From contig JAPSGR010000006.1 in assembly GCA_031177355.1 (NCBI GenBank), positions 17,802 through 81,801 of the forward strand: a DNA stretch of 64,000 nt, in the 5' to 3' direction. Origin of the DNA: Candidatus Nitrosocosmicus sp. (GTDB lineage Archaea; Thermoproteota; Nitrososphaeria; Nitrososphaerales; Nitrososphaeraceae). Under the pieces are notes generated by a model, which was given only the letters and a program-made list of their open reading frames with translations, was not told the DNA's origin and searched no databases. Within the stretch, counting starts at the first letter, position 1; every line of letters starts with the position of its first letter. The position numbers and the translations under genes were made by a program. Positions 53,166 to 61,837 of this stretch are shown piece after piece.

Positions 53166-53181
53166 GGCCGCTATAACCAAA
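53150..53181 (-). repeat. dispersed repeat copy 4
   Basis: Minus strand GGTTATAGCGGCCGAAAACA followed by AATGAAC. It forms the break point of the PKD-protein fragment and is inverted relative to copy 5. Confidence 0.75.
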
Positions 53182-53257
53182 TTAGTATTTTGGGATGATT
53201 ATCCTTCCTTGATGACTTGATGATTAAAGGTAATAAGTCATGTGGTTCAATACATCC

Positions 53258-53284
53258 TTTGTAGCGACCGAATCATATCCTGAA
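53258..53284 (+). repeat. dispersed repeat copy 5
   Basis: Plus strand TTTGTAGCGACCGAATCATA, one mismatch in the core. It lies 77 bp upstream of the DUF4145 gene. Confidence 0.7.
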
Positions 53285-53334
53285 CTGAACGATTTATAAC
53301 AATAGTCACGGGTAATCAGCAAATAATAACAAAG

Positions 53335-53344
53335 TCTATAAATA
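53335..53344 (+). promoter_or_regulatory. putative TATA box of the DUF4145 gene
   Basis: TCTATAAATA is centred about 22 bp before the ATG at 53361, which suits a leaderless archaeal transcript. Confidence 0.5.
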
Positions 53345-53360
53345 CGCATGATTAACGGTC

Positions 53361-54074
53361 ATGAGCAATTTGACAAATGAAGTAGAATCGAATTTACCAG
53401 GATATAAAAAGACTGCTTTTGTATGTCCTTTCTGCGGAGTATATGCTCACCAAAGCTGGGATATACACCTTCAAAACTCTAATCGAGGTAGTAGCTCCAA
53501 TTATTCAAAATATGAACTCTTAACATCTCGATGTCATAAATGTCATGAAGATTGTGTTTGGTATAACAAAAAGATGATTTATCCAGTGAATACCGGTTTA
53601 CCGCGGGCTCACTCAGATATGCCTGCCGAAGTGAGGACTCTTTATGAGGAATCAGCCCAAATCTATAATATATCCCGTAGAGCTTCGCTGGCTTTGTTAA
53701 GAATAGCAATCGAAATGTTAGTAAACGAATTATCTGGAAATTCCGGTGGACGATTATTCGACAAAATTGGAACCCTAAAGTCAAAGAATATAATAAATGA
53801 TATGATCCAAGAAGCATTTGATTCATTTCGTGTAATCGGAAATCAGGTAGTCCATCCTGGGCAGATAGAACTAGATGATAACATAGACCATGCGATATTA
53901 TTCAGTATCTTGAATTTTATGGTTGATATCGGGATCGCTAAACCACTACAAATAAGAAAACTATTTGAAGATAGTGTTCCAGATCCTCAAAAAGAGGCAA
54001 TTAATAAGAGGGATCTAAAGAATTCGACTAGCATGAAAGTAAACCCTCCTGAAGACGATTTACCGCAAAAATAA
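53361..54074 (+). CDS. DUF4145 (HEPN-superfamily) protein with zinc ribbon
   Basis: The 237-aa protein has an N-terminal zinc ribbon (CPFCGVYAH and SRCHKCHEDC, about 20-75) and a DUF4145 helical domain (about 95-205) with SRRASLALLRIAIEMLVNEL and FRVIGNQVVHPGQ. DUF4145 is part of the HEPN superfamily, and the RxIGNxxxH motif is its likely catalytic or RNA-binding site. Such proteins often occur beside restriction and toxin systems. Here it stands alone between repeat copies 5 and 6, with no clear antitoxin. Confidence 0.83.
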   Translation: MSNLTNEVESNLPGYKKTAFVCPFCGVYAHQSWDIHLQNSNRGSSSNYSKYELLTSRCHKCHEDCVWYNKKMIYPVNTGLPRAHSDMPAEVRTLYEESAQIYNISRRASLALLRIAIEMLVNELSGNSGGRLFDKIGTLKSKNIINDMIQEAFDSFRVIGNQVVHPGQIELDDNIDHAILFSILNFMVDIGIAKPLQIRKLFEDSVPDPQKEAINKRDLKNSTSMKVNPPEDDLPQK

Positions 54075-54431
54075 TTCTTATAGTTGACGAATATGTCCTT
54101 GCGATAAATAAATCATTTCAAATTGTTATAATCAGATGTGTTAGGAATACAGATTCTATAGAAAAGCAAGACAGAAATCATAGGTATTTAGAAATTGTGT
54201 CATTTGTGTCACCGTCAGGTAACAGTAATGACTCAGTTATTTTCTCATTAATAATGAAAAATGTCAGGTATTGGTTTGCAAATATTGATGAATTATGGAA
54301 CAAGTATTCTACAGTAATATAATTCAATAAAATTCTATTTGATCCAATATTCTCTTCAGTAAAATTCCTTTATAATTATATCGTTACCGGATTACTCACT
54401 CAATCACTATAAGAAATTATAACTTATGATA
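54075..54431. other. non-coding region
   Basis: About 360 bp downstream of the DUF4145 gene, with no ORF I can support; short frames such as that reading NTDSIEKQDRNHRYLEIVSF near 54140-54210 may be remains of a lost gene. Confidence 0.35.
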
Positions 54432-54467
54432 TTTAGAGTGGCCGAATCAAATAATAGATCGTAAAAC
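54432..54467 (+). repeat. dispersed repeat copy 6
   Basis: Plus strand TTAGAGTGGCCGAATCAAAT, followed by AATAGATCGTAAAAC. One of the three copies with the fullest tail match. Confidence 0.75.
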
Positions 54468-54765
54468 AAAAAAGCCATCTTTTCAACGTAACGACAGTAA
54501 CTGAATATAGAAGTATCTACTTTGCGAAGGTCTTTAATAGAGTGTAACGATGGTGGATATAGAATAGGTTTAGGTTACAGTCGATACAAAAAGATAATGG
54601 CAGAGAATTATACACCGGCTATTATATTATAAGTAAAAATTCTACAGAATGACGTAGAAATTTACAATAACGGATCCACTCGGGAAGAGGAAAATTTTGA
54701 GAAACTATTTCGTCGTATTCAGTTATTGTAATTAGTAAAGATGTTTTATGTAGATTATCTAACTG
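54468..54765. other. non-coding region
   Basis: 298 bp between repeat copy 6 and the end of the HEPN-like gene. No credible ORF or RNA seen. Confidence 0.4.
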
Positions 54766-55509
54766 TTAATCTTCTCTCGCAAATGGGTCTAGAATGACTC
54801 TTTCAACCAACAAGCGATAGATTATCCTATCCAAAATCTCTATAACTTCAGGTAATATTGTCAATATCAACAGGTCTAAAAAATCACCATAATTTGGCGG
54901 ATTTCCTTTCTCAAATTTGTATGACTTTCCGTTGCAATCAACGACTTCATCGCTTTGAGTATAAACCCCGTTATTGTGTATAGCATTTCTGACATTATGG
55001 AACAATTGAATACAACCACACTTTGAGTTTAAATCCAAGAAACCTAAAATTTCCTTAACTAGTGTGCCAAAATTACCCTCCTTAATTTCACCTTTTGCTG
55101 GTGGATTTAGTAAATAATTATAGAAAACTCTAACTCTACTTTCCAAAATTGAGAAACATGATGTATATAATCCTACGATCATAGACTTGATGAATTCATC
55201 GGAAATTGTTTGACGTCGAACCATCCTCATGATTTCTTTATCACCGAGATAATTGTCAACATACTGATCCAAATATGAAAAGTAAATCTCGTAATTGGAA
55301 TTCCACCAATCGTCTTTACCTAAACATTGATCTCTAAAGATGAACGATAGCTTTGCAAAACGAATAATAGAAGAAAGCGTATTATATGTAGTATATCTAA
55401 TATCTACTTTCCAATCAGAATTTTTATTCGGAATATTCATTGCCGTTTCAGCGGCCTTATTAAATAGCTTAACCTCTAGCGTATGTAAATTATATATCGC
55501 ATCATCCAT
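54766..55509 (-). CDS. HEPN-like helical protein
   Basis: The 247-aa protein is almost all helical and soluble. Near residue 170 it has FHNVRNAIHNNGVY, the R-N-x-x-H-N motif of HEPN/RiboL-PSP-type domains that are often RNases in toxin and defence systems. Other helices (SFIFRDQCLG, RRQTISDEFIKSM, SCFSILESRVRVFYNYL) fit a HEPN bundle. No nucleotidyltransferase partner is adjacent. Opposite in strand to its neighbours and enclosed by repeat copies 6 and 7. Confidence 0.6.
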   Translation of the reverse strand: MDDAIYNLHTLEVKLFNKAAETAMNIPNKNSDWKVDIRYTTYNTLSSIIRFAKLSFIFRDQCLGKDDWWNSNYEIYFSYLDQYVDNYLGDKEIMRMVRRQTISDEFIKSMIVGLYTSCFSILESRVRVFYNYLLNPPAKGEIKEGNFGTLVKEILGFLDLNSKCGCIQLFHNVRNAIHNNGVYTQSDEVVDCNGKSYKFEKGNPPNYGDFLDLLILTILPEVIEILDRIIYRLLVERVILDPFARED

Positions 55510-55810
55510 TTTTAAATATTAATAGATCATGTGTAATTAACAGTAGCCTGTATCATCAACAACGGATTATTGATTTAGATACAGAATCAACTTTATCGTT
55601 TTTGCTATTTGAGTCATTTGTTGCATATCTAAAAATAATTCTGATCAATTGCTATCTGACTAATCTAAGATTTGTCATTCTAGGCTTTTAGATTAGATCT
55701 TATTAAAGCTGATAAAAACAGCTTCGGTTCAAAGATCATATAACATCACAATATATTCCCTCTGATCGTTACGTTAATCCGGCAAGCGTTTTAGATAAAG
55801 TCTTGTATTC
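55510..55810. other. non-coding region
   Basis: 301 bp upstream of the HEPN-like gene, reaching repeat copy 7; only promoter sequence expected. Confidence 0.4.
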
Positions 55811-55849
55811 TTTTGAGCGGCCGAAACAAAGAATCAATCATAAAATCTA
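55811..55849 (+). repeat. dispersed repeat copy 7
   Basis: Plus strand TTTTGAGCGGCCGAAACAAA followed by GAATCAATCATAAAATCTAA. It ends 31 bp before the 87-aa orphan gene. Confidence 0.75.
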
Positions 55850-55880
55850 ATATAATTCAGATTCCAGTTCATAGATACTA

Positions 55881-56144
55881 ATGGTAGATATAGAGGAGGC
55901 TTATGTTCGCGATCTATATAAAAAGCATAACGGAAAGGAGATTTTCAAGGGTTTTTACTCTATAGGAAAAAAGATCTATCAAGACGATGGTGAAATCGTT
56001 AATGAGGGCTTTGGTCTGGATAGAGAAGAATTAGAAATCCTCAGAGCTAGAATTATGGCAGTATTAATCGATGAATTGCCAATAAATAAGAAATCTAGTT
56101 CTAGTTCACATATCAATGAACCAAAACAGACAAAACTATTCTAA
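55881..56144 (+). CDS. 87-aa orphan protein, member of a local multicopy family
   Basis: The product is soluble with FKGFYSIGKKIYQDDGEIVN in the middle, a charged helix (DREELEILRARIMAVLIDEL), a Ser-rich linker and a C-terminal QTKLF. The last residues resemble a minimal PCNA-binding (PIP-like) tail, but the aromatic part is missing, so this is weak. Two decayed copies lie at 61281 and 61838. No known family. Between repeat copies 7 and 8. Confidence 0.7.
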   Translation: MVDIEEAYVRDLYKKHNGKEIFKGFYSIGKKIYQDDGEIVNEGFGLDREELEILRARIMAVLIDELPINKKSSSSSHINEPKQTKLF

Positions 56145-56248
56145 AGTGGACTTGCTTTAAAAGTCATAATTAACTATTGTATTAGAGACAAACCAATCGT
56201 TAGCATGATATGGAATATTACTGATTAGCTTTAAATTGAATTCATTGG
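56145..56248. other. short non-coding gap after the orphan gene
   Basis: No feature seen before repeat copy 8. Confidence 0.4.
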
Positions 56249-56283
56249 CTTTGCAGCGGCCTAATCAAATAACAAATCTATAA
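56249..56283 (+). repeat. dispersed repeat copy 8
   Basis: Plus strand TTTGCAGCGGCCTAATCAAA followed by TAACAAATCTATAATA. Last clear copy at the right end of the array. Confidence 0.75.
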
Positions 56284-56544
56284 TAACATAGTTAAATATA
56301 TAGTCAAGCCTACCTGCCATCTATCTTCCGAACATAGAGATATCTTGACATAGCATATATTGATAGTATGAGATTTCTTTCTTTACCTTTAGTTACAACG
56401 GCATAAAACTATTATTGATATTTAATAAATAGGAAATTCTTAGCAGTTTTTAATAGTATATAGTTATCAGTAATTTGCTACGCTAATTAAATCATAAGAA
56501 TATCATCCTTATCTCTTTTATTTAATAATTAATACTCTCCCATA

Positions 56545-57033
56545 TTGAATAATAAATCTAATATTAATACCTCAAAAGGCAAAGTGTACTTAACAGTAGT
56601 AGCAATGGCATCACTGTTAGTGATGGCGTTTAACGTAAACACAAACTCTATGAATGTAAATGCAGTTGACTTTGGTTTAATATCAAAGGATTTCAATGTG
56701 GGAAGCATTGATACTAATAGTCTTTTCAACTGTGTAGGAGCAGCAATAACTTGCGACAATGACAACACTGTTAACAATAATATCGCTATAAATAACGGAA
56801 CTAGTGGAAATAACCCACCCCCACCAGTACCACTAACCTGTGAAGAATGCTTTGAAGAACATCTAACAACTGCACAATTGGCTTTACTTTCTCCACCCTC
56901 AGAGATATGTTCAGTTATAATGGGAGATTCTAGCTATTTGGGTGTGCTCGAAGAAACCCTGAATGATATCGGAGTTGATGCAGAAGTAGTTGCTGATCTG
57001 ATAGCCTGTATAGAAGCAGCCTTAAATTTATGA
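56545..57033 (+). CDS. small secreted protein with Pro linker
   Basis: The 162-aa protein starts at TTG and has a signal peptide (VYLTVVAMASLLVMAFNV), an Asn-rich stretch, a PPPPVP linker and a C-terminal cysteine-bearing domain (LTCEECFEEHLTTAQLALL, then CSVIMGD and LIACIEAAL), probably with disulfides. I know similar C-terminal modules from thaumarchaeal secreted proteins, with no assigned function. The 260 bp before it (from repeat copy 8) is non-coding. Confidence 0.7.
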   Translation: MNNKSNINTSKGKVYLTVVAMASLLVMAFNVNTNSMNVNAVDFGLISKDFNVGSIDTNSLFNCVGAAITCDNDNTVNNNIAINNGTSGNNPPPPVPLTCEECFEEHLTTAQLALLSPPSEICSVIMGDSSYLGVLEETLNDIGVDAEVVADLIACIEAALNL

Positions 57034-57131
57034 GTTAAAGTCTCAACTTTTTATTCCAATACATTCGCTGTCATATCAAAGACTTGAAGTGAATGTGTAA
57101 TTTCCAATAATAACTTTTATTGTTATTTGAA

Positions 57132-57458
57132 TTAAATAATCAACTCCTTTTTTAATCCATCCAATACAGGCTTTATCCTCTTTGTTATTATTTCGTTTAT
57201 GTCCGGTCGATAATAATGATTTACAAAAACAGAACTTGAAATTCTCCCCTACAACAAATCAATAATCTCAGGTTCTATTCCTTTGTTTCGCAAGGAAGTA
57301 GCTAAGACATGGCGAGGGTAGACAGATGCAATGAAATATTCGACCTTTAATCTTCTTCCAACTGAACTGTTTACTGTTTGACGGAGTAGCGTAACTATTT
57401 CAAGAATATTTGTATTTATTATACTTGTAAATGCCTTACTTGTTACTTTCATAAACAA
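57132..57458 (-). pseudogene. C-terminal remnant of an archaeal tyrosine recombinase
   Basis: The frame reads RRLKVEYFIASVYPRHVLAT, then LRNKGIEPEIIDLL, a TAG stop, and continues in frame as GRISSSVFVNHYYRPDINEI before the true end at TAA 57132. This is the catalytic end of an integrase: the Arg of the (H)xxRH box and the nucleophile Tyr in NHYYRPD are visible. The TAG replaces the Gln of the usual IDLLQGR. The N-terminal core-binding part and the first catalytic Arg are missing. It is therefore dead in cis. Confidence 0.85.
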
Positions 57459-57586
57459 GGTAAGGGATTTATAGTTAAGTGACTAATGTATTATTCTATT
57501 TTCAATAAAGTAAAAGACTATTTTCTTCTTAACTATGAAAGACATTTAGCATACAAAAAGAGGATATTAGATTGTAAAGTAAGCAT

Positions 57587-59995
57587 TTGACAAATCGCGA
57601 TAATCCTATGACTTCGGATAGTGACTCTTTTGATAAAAACAGTAGTTCATCAATTTCCAATATTAACAGATCTCGCTCTGACATAAACTATGTTAAACCT
57701 GTAAAAGACGAATCTGAAAATACTGAGGTATGGCATGGCCAAGATATGGCTATGGGTGGATTGTTACGCACAATGTCTAGAGTAAAGTCCGCAGCAGATA
57801 TTGTAGGTGATTCTTTGTCTCCCTCTTTTTCAATGGGTGTTGAACAGATAAGAAGTGGTTACGATGATTTTAAAAGAAGAAACGTAAAGATAAGGTTTAT
57901 TACTGAAATTACTAAGGATAACCTCTCTTATTGCAAAGAATTGATGCATTATGTTGAGCTTCGCCATATGGAAGCTGTAAGAGGCAATATGGCCGTTAGT
58001 GAAACAGAATATGTTGCAACCGCGAATCTAGATGGCGAAGCAAAACCCATTATCCAAACTATATACAGCAACGTAAAAGCCATAGTTGAGCAACACAAGT
58101 ATTTTTTTGATAATTTGTGGAAGAAGGCAACACCTGCAGAACAAAGGATTATGGAAATTGAACAAGGCTTACTACCTGTTGAGACTAAGGTCTTTGATAG
58201 CCCTGAAGAAATATACAAACTCATAGAAGATATTATTGATAATAGCACTAATGGATTGTCAAATTGCTCTACAATAGGCGGTTTTCAAATGATATATGAG
58301 GATAAGAAACTTTTTCACTCTTACTCAAAGCTTTTGTCTAAATACAAAGAAGGAAAGGTGAAAGGAGGTGTACGATGGATAACGTATATTGAAGATAAAA
58401 ATGAGCACGTCGACATCATAAATAAATTCCTCAACATAGGCATAGAAATCAAACATACAAGTAGTCTACCCCCAATGAATTTTGCATTATCTGATAAACA
58501 GTTCCATGGGACTATTGAAAAAATGGATAATGGAAAGATGTCTAAGAATATTTTATATAGCACAGAGCCTTTATACATTAAACACTTTAAAACCATTTTT
58601 GAAGAATTATGGAAAGAAGGAATAAGTGCACAACAACGAATAAGACATATAAAAACAGGTATTGCCGCTGTAACAACTAAAGTAATAGAAAATCCAATTC
58701 AATCAAAGAATATCTTTCTACAGATAATTGAAGAAGCACAAGAGGAAATAATGGTCATATTTCCATCACTAAATAGCATAAAAAGGCAAAGTAAAATTGG
58801 TTTGTTTAACTTACTTAAACTTAAGAATCAACAGAATTTTCGAATTAGAATTCTGTCACCAATGATAGATATTGTAAAGGAAATACTATTATTAGAATAT
58901 TCCAAAGAAAGCAATAATAGGATAGATAACATCGTCGTTAGAGAGATTCCAAGACAACAAACAATTAGATCCACTATTCTAATGGTAGACAAAAAACAGA
59001 TGTTATCCATTGAGGTTAAAGATGATAATAAAGAAACATTTGAGGAGGCTATAGGACTAGTCACATATTCCACAAGCCACCCTACCTTGGTATCATATGT
59101 ATCAATTTTTGAGACTCTCTGGATTCAAACAGAAATGTTTGAGAATATAAGAATAGCGAATGAAAAATTAATAGAAAGTGAAGAACTAGAACGTGAATTT
59201 ATTAATACTGCTGCACATGAACTGAGGACTCCAACCCAAGCAATAATGGGCTATACAGAGTTAGATAAAGAAATTTTTGATGATCTTTTAAAAAATCCAA
59301 AAATAATGTCCGATGAAGAGTCAAGAAGAATTATTCAGCATCTTCTCAAACACTTTGATGCCATTTCTAGAAATGCTTCTAGGTTAGATGATTTGATAAG
59401 TAATTTACTTGATGTTGCAAGAATTGAATCAAACAGAAACAATAGTTTGATGCTACACAAAGAAAAATTGGATTTGGTTAATGAAATTGATGAATCGATC
59501 AAAACACAATTAGATCAAAAGATAAAAAATAAGAAAATTAAAGTAAATATTATCAATCAAACATTAAAAGGACAATGTTGGGTTTTTGCTGATAGAACCC
59601 GATTGAATCAGATTATAAATAATCTAATTAATAACGCAATTAAATTCTCTCCTGTGAATGGTATTATCGATATTGTTATTAGGAACAATGATCATCATTA
59701 TTACAAAGAAGACTCAAAAGAAATTGATAGAGAAATAAGAGGATCAAATAAATCTGAAATTTTAGTAGGCATCTCTGATGTTGGTAAAGGAATATCTCCT
59801 CAAATAATACCTAGGCTATTTCATAAATTTATCACAGACTCAGATGCCGGAACTGGTCTTGGATTATATATAACTAGAAAGTTGGTAGAGGCACATGGTG
59901 GAAATATATGGGCATTTAACAATAAGGATAGAGTAGGATCTACTTTTGTATTTAGTTTACCAAAAGTCGATAATGACATTCTAGATAAAAAGTAG
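57587..59995 (+). CDS. large soluble histidine kinase with duplicated sensor module
   Basis: The 802-aa protein has a Ser/Asn-rich N-terminus, then two related sensor modules: the first ends HKYFFDNLWKKATPAEQRI and the second HFKTIFEELWKEGISAQQRI, each followed by a TKVFDSP/TKVIENP segment. After a third PLD/TrmB-C-like domain come HisKA (His544 in AAHELRTPTQA) and HATPase_c with NLINNAIKF, DVGKGI and GTGLGLYITRKL. No membrane segment. No response regulator is adjacent. TTG start at 57587. This architecture recurs in Nitrososphaeria. Confidence 0.88.
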   Translation: MTNRDNPMTSDSDSFDKNSSSSISNINRSRSDINYVKPVKDESENTEVWHGQDMAMGGLLRTMSRVKSAADIVGDSLSPSFSMGVEQIRSGYDDFKRRNVKIRFITEITKDNLSYCKELMHYVELRHMEAVRGNMAVSETEYVATANLDGEAKPIIQTIYSNVKAIVEQHKYFFDNLWKKATPAEQRIMEIEQGLLPVETKVFDSPEEIYKLIEDIIDNSTNGLSNCSTIGGFQMIYEDKKLFHSYSKLLSKYKEGKVKGGVRWITYIEDKNEHVDIINKFLNIGIEIKHTSSLPPMNFALSDKQFHGTIEKMDNGKMSKNILYSTEPLYIKHFKTIFEELWKEGISAQQRIRHIKTGIAAVTTKVIENPIQSKNIFLQIIEEAQEEIMVIFPSLNSIKRQSKIGLFNLLKLKNQQNFRIRILSPMIDIVKEILLLEYSKESNNRIDNIVVREIPRQQTIRSTILMVDKKQMLSIEVKDDNKETFEEAIGLVTYSTSHPTLVSYVSIFETLWIQTEMFENIRIANEKLIESEELEREFINTAAHELRTPTQAIMGYTELDKEIFDDLLKNPKIMSDEESRRIIQHLLKHFDAISRNASRLDDLISNLLDVARIESNRNNSLMLHKEKLDLVNEIDESIKTQLDQKIKNKKIKVNIINQTLKGQCWVFADRTRLNQIINNLINNAIKFSPVNGIIDIVIRNNDHHYYKEDSKEIDREIRGSNKSEILVGISDVGKGISPQIIPRLFHKFITDSDAGTGLGLYITRKLVEAHGGNIWAFNNKDRVGSTFVFSLPKVDNDILDKK

Positions 59996-60681
59996 ATATT
60001 TAAAATATTGACTTGCTCTTAATTAATTTTGCCAATCTAAACCCTCAATATTCAAAATGTCGCCAACTCTAGAAATTATAACTTGTACTTATAAATTTTG
60101 CCAAGATATTTCCCTCTTTTGAGAATTGTTAAATGTTTCTGCCCGTCTTTCTACTGCTTAAGTTTTCAGCAGATGACATTATTAAGATAAGTTAAACTAT
60201 TTTTATATGGTTTCCCGCTCTATAATAATAATTCAAATTAATTTGTAGTAGACATTCAAAGGGGACATAACATCCACCACTCAAAGGTAGTGGATTAGTG
60301 TCGTATATGTGATTTAATTAGCCAAATATCTTATTAGGACTATTTCTTATAACAAGATGTTTATTCTATATAGTAAACCTTAATTATCTGGTTGCAACAT
60401 TTGATTCTAAGATACCCTTCATTCGTAACATAAATTATTCATAAAAAGAGGAAAAATTTAGGGAATGAAATTCAAATTATTCTAATTTTAAATAAATCCA
60501 ATTATATCTAGAATTCACGAACACTCCACAATATATCATACTAATTACCCTAACCATTCACCTGTTTTCGTAAAACTTCTTTAAATGCGATAAGCGAATT
60601 TCAAATATTCTAATTACACAGGTATCTTAACTTATTTAGAGAACAGCAACTTTTATTATCAAGTTGGTTTGAGAAGAAAGC
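59996..60681. other. 686-bp non-coding region
   Basis: No protein gene is supported. It contains the hairpin at 60272 and A/T-rich sequence, including the promoter of the small secreted protein. Confidence 0.45.
60272..60295 (+). repeat. hairpin: ATCCACCACT-CAAA-GGTAGTGGAT
   Basis: A 10-bp stem with one mismatch and a CAAA loop, more G/C-rich than its surroundings. It is preceded by AAAGGGGACATAA. It may be a mobile-element end or a small RNA. Confidence 0.5.
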
Positions 60682-60969
60682 ATGATAATGAACAACAAAT
60701 TAATCATGATTGTTGTTATGATAACTCTAACGTTAGCAATGCTAACCAGCCCATCTATTGTGTCAGCAATTTCTAAGGATTCAATACCGATTAAAGACAT
60801 AGAACAAAATTCAGCAGAGGTAGTAGAATCAAACAATTCTGCGACATCTAATTCTGGGTCGACTACGAGTTTTGCAAAGAAGGGCAACAGTCAGAACTCT
60901 CCTGTCCCACCTGAATGTCCAAAACAAGGACCAATTCCACCAAACTGCACTTTGAAACCAAAGTTTTAA
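60682..60969 (+). CDS. small secreted Pro/Cys protein
   Basis: The 95-aa product has a strong signal peptide (KLIMIVVMITLTLAMLTSPS), a Ser/Asn-rich middle and a C-terminal PPECPKQGPIPPNC tail with two cysteines. I have seen tails of this type in Nitrosocosmicus-like secreted peptides; function unknown. The minus-strand ORF over it is a shadow. Confidence 0.65.
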   Translation: MIMNNKLIMIVVMITLTLAMLTSPSIVSAISKDSIPIKDIEQNSAEVVESNNSATSNSGSTTSFAKKGNSQNSPVPPECPKQGPIPPNCTLKPKF

Positions 60970-61039
60970 GCAAAAATAGGATTATATGTATAACACTAGT
61001 CAGCAATAACCACATCCAATGGCTTGGTAGCGGGAAGAT

Positions 61040-61162
61040 CTACTCGTCATGCGTCAGTGCATCCGTATTACAATGTAACGTATTTGGAAGTATTGCACTA
61101 GGACCTTTAAAATCCGCTTCTCCCGGTTCATCCAAAAAATCAATAAAACGATAGCATTTCAT
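61040..61162 (-). CDS. possible 40-aa small protein
   Basis: Too short for the ORF track. ATG at 61162 opens MKCYRFIDFLDEPGEADFKG, an acidic, protein-like sequence ending at TAG 61040. It may be real or a remnant; the plus-strand ORF at 60915-61154 crossing it looks less protein-like. Confidence 0.3.
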   Translation of the reverse strand: MKCYRFIDFLDEPGEADFKGPSAILPNTLHCNTDALTHDE

Positions 61163-61280
61163 ACACATAGTAAAAGCAATAAGATATCTTTATTGACCTC
61201 TTTAGCTAATTTCATTGTGTTCGAATTTTTTTCTATCCTTTCTTCCAATATATCTATATTCACTTGCGAATTCGAGAGAT

Positions 61281-61420
61281 ATGTACGAAATACACAAGGT
61301 TGAAGAACTATAAGGATTAATTCATGATAGGTAAGAAGATCTATCAGAATGATGGAAGAGTTATTATGAGTATCGCTTTAGATGTTGACTTTGACAGTTT
61401 ACTTTTGAAATTTGTCATGT
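61281..61420 (+). pseudogene. decayed copy of the 87-aa orphan family
   Basis: DNA from about 61281 aligns with the 55881 gene: ATATGTACGAAATACA resembles its TATGTTCGCGATCTATA, and AAGATCTATCA is identical. A frame reads IGKKIYQNDGRVIM, matching SIGKKIYQDDGEIVN, but stops and frame changes surround it. Confidence 0.65.
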
Positions 61421-61495
61421 AAAAAGTAATATATACTAAATTCTAGTAATATCATACAAACTCTATATCAACAAATCCGTTGAAATATTGACCAA

Positions 61496-61699
61496 ATGTC
61501 TCTTGAATATGATTTATCTTCAATATTCTGTCCAAAATGTCAAAAGAACAAAGACAATCTAGAAGTGGAGAGATTACATATCTTTACTGGTTATAAGAGT
61601 AATAGGTCTCCTTACTATGATATCAAGTGCCATAATTGTGATGAGGTTTTTCCCATAGACACGGCCTTCTGTCTTAGAAAGGTGTCGCAGTTGTCATAG
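61496..61699 (+). CDS. small zinc-ribbon protein
   Basis: The 67-aa protein has CPKCQKN and, 33 residues on, CHNCDEVF, a classical four-cysteine ribbon, with an additional Cys near the end. Likely nucleic acid or protein binding. No partner gene is adjacent. Confidence 0.55.
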   Translation: MSLEYDLSSIFCPKCQKNKDNLEVERLHIFTGYKSNRSPYYDIKCHNCDEVFPIDTAFCLRKVSQLS

Positions 61700-61837
61700 A
61701 TGCATAGTAGTTAAATTCGATTACTATGCATTGAGTATTGTCATATTTAAAGGAGTATTTTATATAAAATTCAAGTCTACGTTTTATGGCCTATCTACAC
61801 CCTTGACATTTATGGACATTGATTGAATCATTCACTT

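Noticed and set aside
51721-56283. CRISPR array or classical integron
   Set aside because: Repeat spacing is 80-1,400 bp with mixed orientation, the intervals contain genes, and no cas genes are present. The repeat lacks the paired GTTRRRY/RYYYAAC arms of attC sites, and the only recombinase is a broken one without evident IntI features.
60915-61154. 79-aa plus-strand ORF
   Set aside because: It overlaps the end of the secreted-protein gene, has odd composition and no start signal; the minus-strand 40-aa frame is the more protein-like reading.
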